From NCBI GenBank assembly GCA_009823395.1, contig CM020503.1:1449001-1513000 (forward strand): a stretch of 64,000 nt of DNA, written 5' to 3'. The stretch's first letter is position 1. The number at the start of each line of letters is the position of its first letter. Below, piece after piece: positions 50,001-57,100 of this stretch. The position numbers and the translations under genes were made by a program. Source of the stretch: Thamnaconus septentrionalis (lineage: Eukaryota; Chordata; Actinopteri; Tetraodontiformes; Monacanthidae). Under the pieces are notes generated by a model, which saw only the letters and a list, made by a program, of their open reading frames with translations, did no database searches and was not told the origin of the DNA.

Positions 50001-50778
50001 TTAATTTAAACTATGGTGAGCTAAGAGTGACAAACCAATGAGAAAAGAATCATTCACTCTTTTCCCCCCCCTTTTTAAGCTGATGAAATAAAAGGAAAGA
50101 GCAGGCCTGCACATGTAGAAAAACAAAGATGTTTGTGACTGACTGACAAGAGCAAGTGAATGACCCTGGAAATATTCCCCTTTCAACCACTTTCTGTGGT
50201 CAGAAGCTTTTTCTCCTTTTCAGCACATTTCTCCATTTAAATTGTCAGATCAATAACCTTTCTGCATCGCATCTCTTATTTCACCTTGTTTGTCAGCAGA
50301 GACTAATAAATGTCTCCGTAAGCTAAACTGGGTCAACTGTGATAGCATGATTGCGCATGATGGAGGACCGGTGTCTCCCTGGTCTCAGGCAGATTACACC
50401 TCAATAAATCCAGCACGGGTTGCTTTATGTGCATAGGTAGTCATCTTGTTGTGTATGTGTGTGTGGCTACCTGCCGTCCTGCTGGGGCCGAGCCCTGCGA
50501 CATGCTGCCGGGGCTGTTGGAGAACTTGTTCTTCTGCAGGTCCATCAGGGCGTCGCGCTGCCTCTCGATGTCGGCCTTGTGGATGCTGTTCAGGGCCTCC
50601 AGGCTCTTGGCAGCCACCGAGTTGTGGCGCCGGTCCAGCGAAGACGACGTGAAGCCGCCGTTGGTGCCGTCGGTGAACCGGCGGGCCCCACGGCCCCCGC
50701 CGGCGGCCAGGGTGTGGTAATCCCGCGGGAACTCCGCATCTCCAGCAGAGATCATGGGACCCTTTCTCTTCTCTCGAC
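10222..50778 (-). CDS. srcin1: srcin1, SRC kinase signaling inhibitor 1 (p140Cap/SNIP), gene-level coding span
   Basis: p140Cap is a cytoplasmic scaffold at adhesions and synaptic spines. It binds Src through proline-rich motifs, recruits Csk to switch Src off, and links to cortical actin and microtubule-tip proteins. Seventeen exons on this strand join in matching phase to about 3,630 nt, roughly 1,210 codons, close to the vertebrate protein minus its first exon. Ordered landmarks are AKSLEALNSIHKADIERQRD, the QPNYWSFK microexon, SAENLETMSESDLPIGFNRM, FLQLGEETRRVHLTHEL, ALLIKDETRNIFYELEDPRD, AILERRDVKPDDE, ERMEAMEKQIASLTGLLQ, RLQMQLHLQGLQ, MRVVLRVEVEAVKFLKEEPH, AAERDWEEKRASLTQFSA and RYRTEKPSKSPPPPPPRRSF. 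The paralogue KIAA1217 (sickle tail) shares the layout but fits less well (no QPNYWSFK). One exon is frameshifted as given (see 16961-17134). The first coding exon is not identified. Confidence 0.93.
10375..11945 (-). other. srcin1 intron
   Basis: AT-rich unique sequence of about 1.6 kb, with no repeats beyond short T/A runs. No coding exon was found; a small exon cannot be excluded. Confidence 0.6.
11946..12095 (-). CDS. srcin1: srcin1 exon, acidic C-terminal segment
   Basis: Fifty codons in phase 0 run MEEDGDLPKTLVKLRKITSD, then SPRPASTPPTIAAS, then acidic QDEDDEEKIIAELE. ARPASTPP...KDEDDEDRIIAELE is the matching mammalian SRCIN1 segment from family knowledge. The acceptor is CTTTCCAG and the donor is GAG|GTACGG. 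The ATG at the exon start is internal, not a translation start. Confidence 0.92.
12580..12725. repeat. teleost interspersed repeat fragment
   Basis: It contains 'ggtaaatggactgcacttat', 'tgctttccagcact' and 'cattcacccattcacgcac', a dispersed sequence type frequently met in teleost introns. No coding capacity is seen and its boundaries are approximate. Confidence 0.5.
12834..12967 (-). CDS. srcin1: srcin1 exon with proline-rich SH3-ligand region
   Basis: It encodes VDLNVARYRTEKPSKS, then PPPPPPRRSFPSAHGFSTNR and GGDVIKNSK. The SPPPPPPRRSFP stretch is the C-terminal proline-rich motif of p140Cap that contacts the Src SH3 domain. The acceptor CGTTGGCAG (12970-12968) supplies phase 1 joining (G|TG, Val). 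The donor is AAG|GTGAGG. Confidence 0.88.
12968..13042 (-). other. srcin1: 75-nt srcin1 intron that stays open in frame
   Basis: It has GTGAGTGG at its 5' end and GTTGGCAG at its 3' end. The 75 nt contain no stop in the srcin1 frame, so retention would add 25 residues. Splicing is favoured because it joins HRGS to VDLNVARYRTEK, which lines up with mammalian SRCIN1 without a gap. Confidence 0.7.
13043..13409 (-). CDS. srcin1: srcin1 exon, conserved AAERDWEEK region
   Basis: It begins phase 0 after CTCATCCAG with AAERDWEEKRASLTQFSAQD, then INRLLEETQAELMKAIPDLD. This is followed by a low-complexity Thr/Ala/Ser stretch of about 60 residues and then KVQLAAQKLNSMEG. The first 45 residues are nearly invariant in SRCIN1; the alanine/threonine stretch is not. 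The donor is TCCG|GTGAGT, phase 1. Confidence 0.9.
13536..13931 (+). mobile_element. tRNA-derived SINE (copy 1) with 12-bp target-site duplication
   Basis: The element spans 13548-13919. The head has an A-box-like TGGCGCAGTGG and a B-box-like GGTTCGATTC about 45 bases later, as in RNA polymerase III SINEs. The body includes 'tttctgtgtggagtttgcat' and 'gaactggcgacttgtccag'. The tail is GAAT-type simple repeat. Identical flanks AATAATTAAAAT lie at 13536-13547 and 13920-13931. Confidence 0.88.
13932..14592 (-). other. srcin1 intron remainder
   Basis: AT-rich sequence with the fragment 'aaaagtttgggaatccctgg' near 14420-14445, resembling the end of a degenerate transposable element. No coding signal is seen. 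Confidence 0.5.
14593..14893 (-). CDS. srcin1: srcin1 exon, variable Ser-rich region
   Basis: One base plus 100 codons encode QITEGVWKSQEDLISQSQKR, SSDLDILNSPPLSLSGLSDL and MTLRNRVLDELPSRR. The acceptor CTGCACAG gives AG|A joining to LRR. The donor is CTG|GTAAGG, phase 0, and leads into AAERDWEEK. The GVW and LLSQS landmarks match SRCIN1; the middle is fast-evolving. Confidence 0.88.
14976..15123 (-). CDS. srcin1: srcin1 exon, highly conserved helical core
   Basis: It encodes QFPSLQSKMRVVLRVEVEAV, then KFLKEEPHRLDALLKRCNTM and TDALSTLRR. This MRxxLRxEVEAVxFLKEEP segment is shared by SRCIN1 and KIAA1217. The acceptor is TTCTTGCAG and the donor is CGCAG|GTAGTC. Confidence 0.95.
15124..16650 (-). 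other. srcin1 intron
   Basis: It contains an A-run (15775-15797) after 'gatggatgatgaattggata' and a segment 15800-16150 that looks like a decayed interspersed repeat. No open frame of interest is seen. Confidence 0.55.
16651..16781 (-). CDS. srcin1: srcin1 coiled-coil exon
   Basis: It encodes DLEKSVEELQRNSSINHGLV, then TEQDVEQKSKELRMLGDTLT and ELK. The acceptor is TTCCTCAG and the donor is AAGA|GTAAGA, phase 1. The heptad-like spacing fits a coiled coil that continues from the previous exon. Confidence 0.93.
16961..17134 (-). pseudogene. srcin1: srcin1 coiled-coil exon carrying a frameshift in this sequence
   Basis: The exon opens LENQDSVLSLLRQTESELSL then MMLDAMR in one frame. The conserved QEDPLQRQRLLVEEERLKYL then NQEELLIQQL continues in another frame. 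The switch is at about 17048-17056 (minus strand ATGCGCACAGGAGG). Splice sites (TCCCTCAG, CTGCA|GTGAGT) and the phases of both neighbours are intact. The 174-nt length is off by +1, or by -2, from what the phases require. The gene is otherwise intact, so sequencing or assembly error is the first explanation; this does not make the whole gene a pseudogene. Confidence 0.9.
17268..17428 (-). CDS. srcin1: srcin1 exon, Pro-rich to coiled coil
   Basis: It encodes LTPSAPLALMPPPPSGANQP, then VSVSRLQMQLHLQGLQQNTN and LRKQLSQLRNMQ. SRLQMQLHLxGLQ is a signature of SRCIN1. The acceptor is ATCGTGCAG and the donor is CAG|GTGGGC, phase 0. Confidence 0.93.
17429..18311 (-). other. srcin1 intron, first part
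   Basis: Unique sequence with a short tandem 'aagtctaagtctaagtctag' at 17741-17760. No coding signal is seen. Confidence 0.5.
18312..18711 (-). mobile_element. tRNA-derived SINE (copy 2, inverted relative to copy 1)
   Basis: The element spans 18324-18699. It is read on the - strand with the same head-to-tail order as the copy at 13548-13919 and high similarity throughout. Flanking duplications AAAAATTGTCTA (18312-18323) and AAAAATCGTCTA (18700-18711) match at 11 of 12. The tail consists of GAAT-type repeats. Confidence 0.87.
18712..19991 (-). other. srcin1 intron, second part
   Basis: Unique sequence followed by a GA/G-rich stretch (19660-19700, including a run of Gs at 19668-19674) and a GT microsatellite at 19934-19966. 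Confidence 0.55.
19992..20032 (-). CDS. srcin1: srcin1 41-nt exon
   Basis: It encodes EKIESASDCSGTD with split codons on both sides (XX|G at the start, G|CT at the end). The acceptor is TGTTGCAG and the donor is GACG|GTAAGT. EKIE followed by a Ser-rich stretch is the expected SRCIN1 segment after the first coiled coil. Confidence 0.88.
20090..20130. repeat. (GT)n microsatellite between srcin1 exons
   Basis: A GT run lies in the 356-bp intron between the 41-nt and 90-nt exons. A second, longer GT run (20295-20350) lies in the same intron, close to the donor at 20388. Confidence 0.95.
20389..20478 (-). CDS. srcin1: srcin1 exon, first coiled coil
   Basis: It encodes ERMEAMEKQIASLTGLLQRV and then LSRAPEADSP. 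This is the invariant coiled-coil motif of SRCIN1 and KIAA1217. The acceptor GTGTGTTCAG sits directly after a CA/GT microsatellite (20484-20530). The donor is CC|GTGAGT, phase 2. Confidence 0.95.
20484..20530. repeat. (CA)n microsatellite abutting a srcin1 3' splice site
   Basis: About 23 CA units on the + strand read as a GT-rich tract immediately upstream of the acceptor at 20479. The normal polypyrimidine tract is therefore replaced by (GT)n. Confidence 0.9.
20595..21547 (-). CDS. srcin1: srcin1 large Pro/Ser/Gly/His-rich exon
   Basis: These 317 codons in phase 0 begin REMVYAPQDSSPNHRRLSNP. They include a His-rich stretch (HHHTHHTHSLPHPHSQSHH), AILERRDVKPDDEMGGS, IYADPYSLGPESSRLSLAGG, a Gly run and Ala run, then MRSLTSYSAAALQGELMETG, SSPQKIPDMREP and RDSVSSSVFGDSPKARG. 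This covers the Tyr-containing and proline-rich regions between the AIP3-like part and the coiled coil. The acceptor is CCCCCCCTAG and the donor is ACGAG|GTGATG. The sequence is strongly GC-rich and CpG-rich compared with its flanks. Confidence 0.94.
21794..22965. repeat. 35-bp inverted repeat pair spaced 1.1 kb
   Basis: The arm at 21794-21828 and the reverse complement of 22931-22965 match at 34 of 35 positions (core ATCGATGAGTTAAGCATTCA). Similarity stops abruptly on both sides of each arm. No target duplication is visible outside and no coding frame of interest lies between. Confidence 0.85.
22966..26272 (-). other. srcin1 intron
   Basis: It holds A/T runs (23101-23140), a CA repeat (24444-24476), and a pure GA repeat (25088-25146). 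Two related dispersed segments lie at about 24317-24400 and 26174-26240, sharing 'tcctgcagc', 'gatgaactg' and 'gatcagcaatcagg'. No coding signal is seen. Confidence 0.6.
25088..25147. repeat. (GA)n microsatellite
   Basis: An uninterrupted GA run of about 29 units. Confidence 0.95.
26273..26435 (-). CDS. srcin1: srcin1 AIP3-like region exon
   Basis: It encodes TALLIKDETRNIFYELEDPR, then DVQDRCVIKIYCKEPVYGTY and PGHHNPHLANGDLR. This is the core of the AIP3-like region shared with KIAA1217. Tyr at 26324-26326 sits in EPVYG, where mammalian p140Cap has EPLYA. The acceptor is TCTCCTAG and the donor is CGG|GTACGT, phase 0 into REMVYA. Confidence 0.95.
26542..26671 (-). CDS. srcin1: srcin1 AIP3-like region exon
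   Basis: It encodes ILFLQLGEETRRVHLTHELT, then SLETLRALIVHMFPQRLTMA and ML. The acceptor is AAATGCAG and the donor is CTCAG|GTACGT. The split AG|C codon is completed at 26435. Confidence 0.95.
26672..28515 (-). other. srcin1 intron containing a SINE
   Basis: Unique AT-rich sequence, with SINE copy 3 near its upstream end on the gene strand (27900-28270). No other element was recognised. Confidence 0.6.
27900..28270 (+). mobile_element. 5'-truncated tRNA-derived SINE (copy 3) with 15-bp target duplication
   Basis: The element spans 27915-28255. It begins inside the tRNA-like head (the A box is missing; the B-box-like GGGTTCGACTC remains), keeps the same body as copies 1 and 2, and ends in a GGAT repeat tail. 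Flanks ATGGGTACTGTGCAA (27900-27914) and ATGGGTACTATGCAA (28256-28270) match at 14 of 15. Confidence 0.85.
28516..28717 (-). CDS. srcin1: srcin1 exon upstream of the AIP3-like region
   Basis: It encodes TRTPRVTRLSPTQPALADQA, then SRVSFASAENLETMSESDLP, GFNRMNRLRQSLPLARSSSQ and KLRAP. The acceptor is GCTTGCAG and the donor is CCAG|GTCAGA, phase 1. It joins the microexon in phase 0 and GILFLQLGEE downstream. Confidence 0.95.
29247..29279. repeat. (CA)n microsatellite
   Basis: A CA run after a C run in the srcin1 intron. Confidence 0.9.
29500..29900. promoter_or_regulatory. intronic CpG-rich block, candidate alternative promoter
   Basis: CpG density is clearly higher than in the flanks, including 'ccgcgcgcgcgtgcccgcgg'. 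On the - strand an ATG near 29597 opens a frame that reaches GAG|GTCGGG in phase 0, which could join the exon at 28717. On the + strand AGAG|GTAAGA at about 29893 is an equally good donor. Direction and use are unproven. Confidence 0.3.
30055..30245. repeat. fish interspersed repeat fragment
   Basis: It contains 'tcaaagcgctttgcacaatc' and 'tggaagaaacctggagcgga', typical of a dispersed sequence widespread in teleost genomes. It is partial and decayed. Confidence 0.55.
33472..33501. repeat. (GGAT)n microsatellite
   Basis: About seven tandem GGAT units. Confidence 0.9.
34711..35650. repeat. 80-bp minisatellite with CACGTG palindromes, 11 units
   Basis: The unit starts ACTGTTAGCTGCTGCCACAT, continues through 'gtaggctagtcacgtgacgt' and 'ggatttgaccaccgag', and ends GATGCCACAGCGCT (80 bp). 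Eleven copies of the 'ggctagtcac' core are present. A 24-bp sub-unit (ACTGTTAGCTGCTGCCACAG + CGCT) is separately duplicated in several units, and one unit is internally deleted (about 35160). GTCACGTGAC occurs perfectly at 34739, 35131, 35176, 35256, 35440 and 35520. Confidence 0.95.
35741..35784. repeat. (GACT)n microsatellite
   Basis: Tandem GACT units with one GGCT variant, 90 bases after the minisatellite. Confidence 0.92.
41979..42002 (-). CDS. srcin1: srcin1 24-nt microexon
   Basis: It encodes exactly QPNYWSFK, phase 0 on both sides. Upstream on this strand is a pyrimidine tract ending in CCCCCCCTGCAG and the donor is AAG|GTCAGT. QPNYWSFK occurs in mammalian SRCIN1 at this position between the N-terminal region and TRSSR. 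The multiple-of-three length means inclusion or skipping keeps the frame, as for neuronal microexons. Confidence 0.92.
46860..46957. repeat. long (CA)n microsatellite
   Basis: About 48 CA units with one CG interruption near 46915. It is the longest CA array in the window. Confidence 0.95.
46978..47013. repeat. (CAG)12 trinucleotide repeat
   Basis: Twelve uninterrupted CAG units (CTG on the srcin1 strand), 20 bases from the long CA array. It is non-coding in the srcin1 model. Confidence 0.95.
47462..47471. promoter_or_regulatory. perfect CArG box (SRF-type site)
   Basis: CCTTATAAGG matches CC(A/T)6GG exactly on both strands, within the CpG-rich block. Confidence 0.5.
48169..49023. mobile_element. 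MITE-like dispersed element interrupted by a second element
   Basis: The left end is 'cttaaagatccagagtggac' and the right end is 'attacacacttaaccttta', an imperfect inverted pair. The body includes 'ccagttagctgccatcttgc' and 'ggaagcctggtgtggacaat'. A second copy at 59361-59632 shares the body and right end but is uninterrupted. It is non-coding. Confidence 0.7.
48433..48856. mobile_element. nested hAT-like non-autonomous element
   Basis: The ends are AGGGCTGCAGC at the left and GTTGCAGCCCT at the right, inverted, with internal 'atcgattc' and 'actcgaggaattg' repeats typical of the 'agggctgcaac' hAT family. It sits inside the element at 48169-49023. The interrupted sequence AAACCAA is present on both sides. 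Confidence 0.75.
50471..50778 (-). CDS. srcin1: srcin1 N-terminal exon
   Basis: Two bases plus 102 codons encode REKRKGPMISAGDAEFPRDY, then HTLAAGGGRGARRFTDGTNG, DRRHNSVAAKSLEALNSIHK and ADIERQRDALMDLQKNKFSN. It matches the SRCIN1 N-terminal region (DAEYPREYRTL, RRHxxxAxxSLEAL, KRDAF/RQRDAL). The acceptor CACTCTTCAG is clear, so a further upstream exon exists. The Met at 50740-50742 is a possible start only if the upstream exon is non-coding. The donor is CAG|GTAGCC. Confidence 0.92.
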
Positions 50779-51915
50779 CTGAAGAGTGGAGAAGGTAGCA
50801 GTGAGATTCCAGGACGGTCCAGAGTCACTGGAACAGTTCAGACGGGAACGACTAAAAATAATATCAGAAGGAATATGTCGTCATATAAACTGAAGGCAAG
50901 GATGAAACAAGCGCCCTGACATGTTTGAATTTTAGTGAAAGCAGCTCACAAGCAGCTAGCTTTCAAGCTGTTGTTTAGCTTCTTGCATTAATATTTATAA
51001 TTGTTTCATTAATGCAGGCATCTATAGTTCACTCAGCCATGAAATGGAAGCTCAAGCAAAAAAAGAAACATCAGAAAATGTTAGATTTGTTCTATTCTAT
51101 AGATCTATTGTTAACTTGTTAATATATTGATTATTATATAACTAGCTAACATAACCATTTCAACAGGCAAAAACAATGAGAAATGTGAAGAGACGTGTTT
51201 GAAACTGACAACGTTGCCTTTTCAGCAAAACCCAGAGAAACAAAAACCACAAAATGAGACAAGTACAAGGACAAGGACAAACAAACAAAAAAAAAATCCA
51301 TCCTGGCACAATGTGTGCATCACAATAAGCAGCAGTGAAATGAAGGAAACAATGTTTTGATTCAGCAAAATTGTGAATATAAACAAATCAATAAAACAAT
51401 GAAATTCACTTCATCAATCCAACAGGACAATCAGAAAACAATCCCATCCAATCCACAACATAATCGTAATATAAAGTTAATACAAATTAGCTTTTATTTA
51501 ACTTTATGCTTCACAAAGTTCTAATTGAATCACTAGTCCTGAGGTTTTTAAGCGTCCTTGAACGCACCTGCTGCTTAGAGAAGCGTCTCATTAAACACTT
51601 TTTTTTATTTAAAAGCCAATAAAAATGATTGAGAGTAATTAGCCATGTCAGAGACGGTCCAAGTTCTCTTTGAAGGTGAAACTGGGGGAGAAAAGAGAAG
51701 AAATCATTTATTTATAATTAGCATGGTCAGTGCACATATTCAGAATTTTAAGACTCTAAAAATGAATGTAGCAGTCTATCGGACGAACTCAAGGACCGTC
51801 TGGTGAGAGGAAGTGAGAGTGAGTGGAGAGCAAACAGAGGCACAGCAGCAGCGGGGGGGGGGGGACAGGACAAAAAAGCCATTTCAGCCTGTTCATGTGT
51901 GTGCGCGCGCACACA

Positions 51916-51951
<36 letters not shown>

Positions 51952-52451
51952 GTAAAAATGTCTAAAGTTTCTCTGTAAAAAATGAGTGAGTGCCTCCCTT
52001 CACTGCCCTCCTGTAGCAGGGAGGGACCTCATGTCACATTCAGGTCAAAACCGGTCATAGAGAAGCAACATAAACACAGGTTATATCAGACTTGGTGCCC
52101 CCTGGTGGCCAGCAAAATATTAAACGCACTGGCCTTTTCCAGTGTATTCCTGTGCCTCCTTGGAGATCCGTGCAGTTCCTCCACAATGGATGGAAGACGC
52201 AGTCATCCGCAGGAGCAACCGTCTACACAAAATGAATTCCTTTTCACTTCCTTCACTGCGGCAGTCGTGACATTTCAACTCATTCCTGAGAAGTTCCATC
52301 AACCCCACCCCCACCCCCACCCCCACCTCCACGGGGAATTCATCGTGACAACAGAAATATCTGCAAAGCGTCTGGAGGAAGCATTTGATTTGATCCCTGA
52401 TGTGAAGATTCCAACAGGAGCGCAAAGCTAAGGCACGCCAGTGTGTGTGTG

Positions 52452-52482
<31 letters not shown>

Positions 52483-54052
52483 CTATCCACGGCAGGGAGT
52501 CACTGCAATGCTATGTGAAGCCTTCAACAGAAACCCTGCATGTAGAGTCCAGCTCTGGCGTGAGGGAGGGGGCGTGGTGCGTGCATGACAAAGTTACCAT
52601 GTGACATTCTGCTGGTCAGACAAATTTTTTTTTCCGTCCTGCCGGTGTCTGCTGGTGCGACAGTGGAGGAAACGTGCTACGGTTGGGCTCAAAGCGCTCA
52701 TTTAAATTCAGAGGAAGACATCCAGTCTGCACTGGCAGCGGCCCAGGACCACCAGCGCTCAGTCACCGTGTGCTGACAGCTGCATCACTCTTTTTGCACA
52801 TTATTATCATCTCTAGGTATTTTTCCCTCCTCTGTCGCTTATTACCGATGCATTTGCTGGCACTCTTATTAAAAGGGGCTTTAGCTTTAATGGTTCCTAA
52901 TCCAAATCCAAATTAATTACACGTAAGGAGGTTTGGAACGTGAGACCATCGACGCGTTGGGTGTTTTTCTCTAGAGGTTCTGGTTTTGTGCCACAGGGGG
53001 GCGCACATCGCTTTGTAGATGGGAAAACAAACTTCACGGCGCAACAGAAGAAGCAGCCTGTGGCAAAACGGTCTCGGCTGGGGAAGAGTTTCACTGCAAA
53101 CACTGAAAATTATTAATGCGAATGAATCAATGTTGATGCTGCACCACCTGAATAGTCAAAACCGCACAATCGCAGTGACATAAGAAATGAATTAGGCTAC
53201 TTCGTTGCTATCAAATGAATCACACGCCACTTGCATGATACTGCCAGAGCACTAAGGAGACATTTTATTGTTCTTTATTTTGGTTTTGGAGTAACAGGCC
53301 ACAACAGGCTCCTGTACTTTCAACAGCTATTATGTGAGATTAGGAAATGCACCAGCGCCTCTACAGACACCAGGCTGAGCAGCAAGTGGGAGAAATTTCC
53401 GTTTTTGACTGTTTGCACCCCCTCTCCTCCTGCGTGACTCATTCAGCTGAACCTGCGTTGTCGACTCGGATCTGTTTTGTGTTTTTAACCTTGCGGCAAA
53501 CTTAAGGCACATATGAGTTTAATCACAACATGACTCAGCAGAGTGTAAATCATGTCGCCGCTGCTTCTGCCGTGAACGTTGATGGGCTTCATGCTACCCT
53601 CCGGCTCACTGGCTCACGGCGTGACCTTGGCGCTAGCCGGTGTTGGCTACATGCCGACAACAACTAGCGACTAACGGCTAATCGCGCTGCTTTTATTAGT
53701 TGAACTCCGGCCTTGACGCCGTTGCCACCAGGGGACCGCCATCGTCCACGTTCGCTCATGTTCACGCAATCGCGTTAACATAGTGCCGCAAGCATGGCTG
53801 CAAGCCCAGAGTCACAACTATTACTATACATATGGCTAGCGTGTTTACTGAAGTTTCACTGAGGGTTGGCAATTAGCTGTTTCCAGCACAGCCATCTAAA
53901 TCTCCCTATCTCGCGCCATCTCTCAAACACTACAACACCAACCCACACACACACACACACGGTGCCACTCATTCCATATTTCATCTGACCAGGACGCATA
54001 TCAAAAATGCCGCCCAAGGCCACGTCCTAACATTTCTCATTACAAGACTATC

Positions 54053-54073
54053 AGAGAGAGAGAGAGAGTGCCA

Positions 54074-54107
<34 letters not shown>

Positions 54108-54126
54108 CTGTGTGTGTGTGTGTGTA
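54053..54126. repeat. (GA)n and (GT)n compound microsatellite
   Basis: GA units (54053-54068) are followed by a GT array with one interruption. Confidence 0.92.
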
Positions 54127-57100
54127 TTACAACCTTGGCCACTGATGGCCGTGCTCTGACAGCGGCCATTTGTTAGTTTTATGGTTTCATCAGGCAGAGC
54201 TCTAATCTTCCAGTCTGGGCTTCAGTCATATTTACTTCAGCTTGTTTTGAGGTTCACACTTTTTTATTTGTTGGAGTGTGTTTGCAGCCAAAAGGGTGCA
54301 ACCAGGCCGACGGCTATGTACCTAGAAGACATACTGTGTACTAGAATCGTCCAACTGTTAAAAGGCATTCTGAGCTGCTGCTTGGTCACTGATACTGATC
54401 ATTCCAGTCGCTCAGGTGGCAAAAACTGAAACGCAGCTCCTGGCGAGAATTTAACTGCTTTTGTAACCTAAATTCAGAGTGACTATTTGATGCTCTACTG
54501 AACTTTTTGTTTTTTAATTCAATTCATGAAATTTAGTCTCAATTGGGAATCAGATGTAGCCCATTTGTTCGAAAAAAGAAAACAATTAAAATAAATGGAT
54601 GATGAAGAACTCAAACATACCAATTGGTTGTGAAAAACAAAATATCCTTTGGTTCAAACAACGTTTGCCAATTAACTAACAAAATGAAGTGGGCAGAAAT
54701 ACATTTCATGAAGAAGAAATGTTTTGGAATGTTTTTTAAGCCTCAGCATTGTTCTTAATTTGCCAATGTGCCTGTGCAGGTGTCTTCCTAAAAGGTAGAT
54801 GCTTCGACGCTGTGCACACTCTTGAGCAAAAACAAAACCGCGACGAATGAAATCACACGACGATGTGATGAAATGGATATTATTGGACTGACTGACACCT
54901 GTAAATCCTGGTAAACACCATGTGAATCTATTTCCGTCTCCTCACTGACGACATTCTTCTGGACGGCTCGTCCTGCAGCCATCTCTGGCCTTCTTCCCAC
55001 TGACTCATCAATTATTCATGCACCCCCCCACCCCATCAACTCAATCACAGTCCAGGGTCCAATGTGTGGCGGCCGCTCACTCGTCGTCCCTTCCCTCTGC
55101 TCCCCGTCAGAAACTCTCTATTCATCAGCACATTAATTACAGTATGAAGGAGCCGCCGCGGCATGAGGAAAAGAAATTAGAATATCCACATCTCTGAGGT
55201 TGGGGGAGGGGCGCAAAAATCGGACGCAGGGAAGCAGTTGATTACTCAATCCAGCACGCGCACATATGGATCGGCGGAGCCGGTCTGAAACTGCTTTCGA
55301 CCTTAGATAAAGTTGCACAGAAATTGGTTTTCGGGGGGGATTGCGAGGAGATCGAAAAATCTGAGCTCAACTTTAACCTTGGGATGAAAAAGGCTTCGCC
55401 AGTTCCTCAGACTATCGTTCACTCTCTCAGAGATTCATGAGTCCCTCGCAGTCAGACAACTGATAAAAAAGTTATGGGCTGTCTAGAAATACCCGAAAGA
55501 CTTTCTGAACTGCTCCCCCTAGATAAATCTGTCTACGTGTAAGGCTTAAAAAAAAGGATTTCTTTTTATTTTTTTTTTTATTTTTTAATTTGTTTCAAAA
55601 TAAAGTCGTTTAGAAAACAATGAGCCAATTTTCCTGAACGCTTTGGGCTTAAATTCTTAATCCAATACGGGAAGTGTTCATTGATAGTGAATGTGACCGT
55701 GGCCTTGAGACTGGGGGTCCCTGGTCCCCCGCCTGCCCCAACCAAGTCACACCATGAATGCAGCCTCAAGGGGGCGCACCGTGGATGTTTGCCTCCAAGG
55801 CCAAGGATAATTGCAGTGGCTGTTGGGAAGGTCATTGACCACGCTAAACACTAGAAGCCATTTTCTGGGGTGATCTTTTCAGCTGTTTTAGGAACAGCTG
55901 CAAGGATTTGCTTCTAGAGGAGGTGATACTTAATGTGGACTTTGTAATGCAGCAACTTCTGAAACAAGTATTAACTTTCTTCCCGTGGACAGAGGCGTAA
56001 TCTTGTTCTAAAGCTGCAGACACAGCTGCAGACACACCCTGGCTAGCGCTGACTAGCTGCAGGACTGGCTGATTCATTCCATGAAGAACACGTGCAAAGG
56101 GGAAAAGTCCGGCCTTTGACTGCTGGGCCTAAATGGTGCCGCTGAACTGAACAAAACTGATGCGTGGCTTATTTATTATTGATGCGAGCCATTCACTGAC
56201 AGTTCATGTGTTTAACTGTTGGGGGTAAATTTGCATTCCCGACTGAAGCTCATCTATTAATACGAGACGCTAATGTGTGTCAGCTGCCGCTTGTATCATA
56301 ACGTAAGAGAGATGACAAGAAGGTACGAAAGCCTGCTTTAATGTTTCAAAAAAGGAATTGTTCCTCAGGGACAGGCTGGAGACTCAGACTGGCTCTGCAA
56401 CGGGAGAAAAGATATTCGTTCCAAGCTTTGCTTTTATTTCCCAGCTGCAGCGTCACACAAATGAAGACTGAGTTCACTGCAGTGCTGTGCACCGTGTCCT
56501 CCCAGTCTCAGGCTTTTTTCCCCCCCTGTCTAAAGGCTTTTGACTGGAACAGGACAAATTCTGACCTTAATTAAAGGAGGATCGTGGCTACAGGAGGACG
56601 AGGGACGAATTCAAGTCAGCCCAGGCCATCATCTTACAAAGAAAAGAAAGAACTTATAGGTCCAGTGGGTCAAATTTGGTTTGAGATATGATTTTTATAT
56701 TAGTAAAAGCTTAACATACTGCCCACTAATGTATTAATAAAAGTGTATACATAACACTGGGTTACAAAAAAAAACTGTTTTTTCAACTGAATTAGGACCA
56801 TTTTGTACTGCTGAATCCAAAAATGACAACCATTTTTCTCAATCAAGTCAGGTTTTGATGCTAATTTGATTTTGAAAAATTAGATCTTCTGACTAAATGG
56901 ATTACATGTGACATTATCAGTTGATTTTCGTTAATATTTCTCATCCAAAAAAGGTTTTAGGAGGAAAAAAGTCGTTTTCTAACAGAATGTATTAATTAAA
57001 TGATACAAAATTAAATTTCTGTAAATTGAATACTAGACATTGATGAAGGTAAGTACATGTAAATTGGACGTTACGTCTTCATGTGCAAAATTCATTTCAT

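Larger units (their letters stand above)
42003..50470 (-). other. srcin1 intron (8.5 kb)
   Basis: It contains the CpG- and repeat-rich block 46260-47820 and the transposon cluster 48169-49023. The remainder (42.0-45.9 and 49.1-50.4 kb) is unique intron without recognised coding exons. A small triple tandem 'ggttaatgggcct' lies at 46034-46070. Confidence 0.6.
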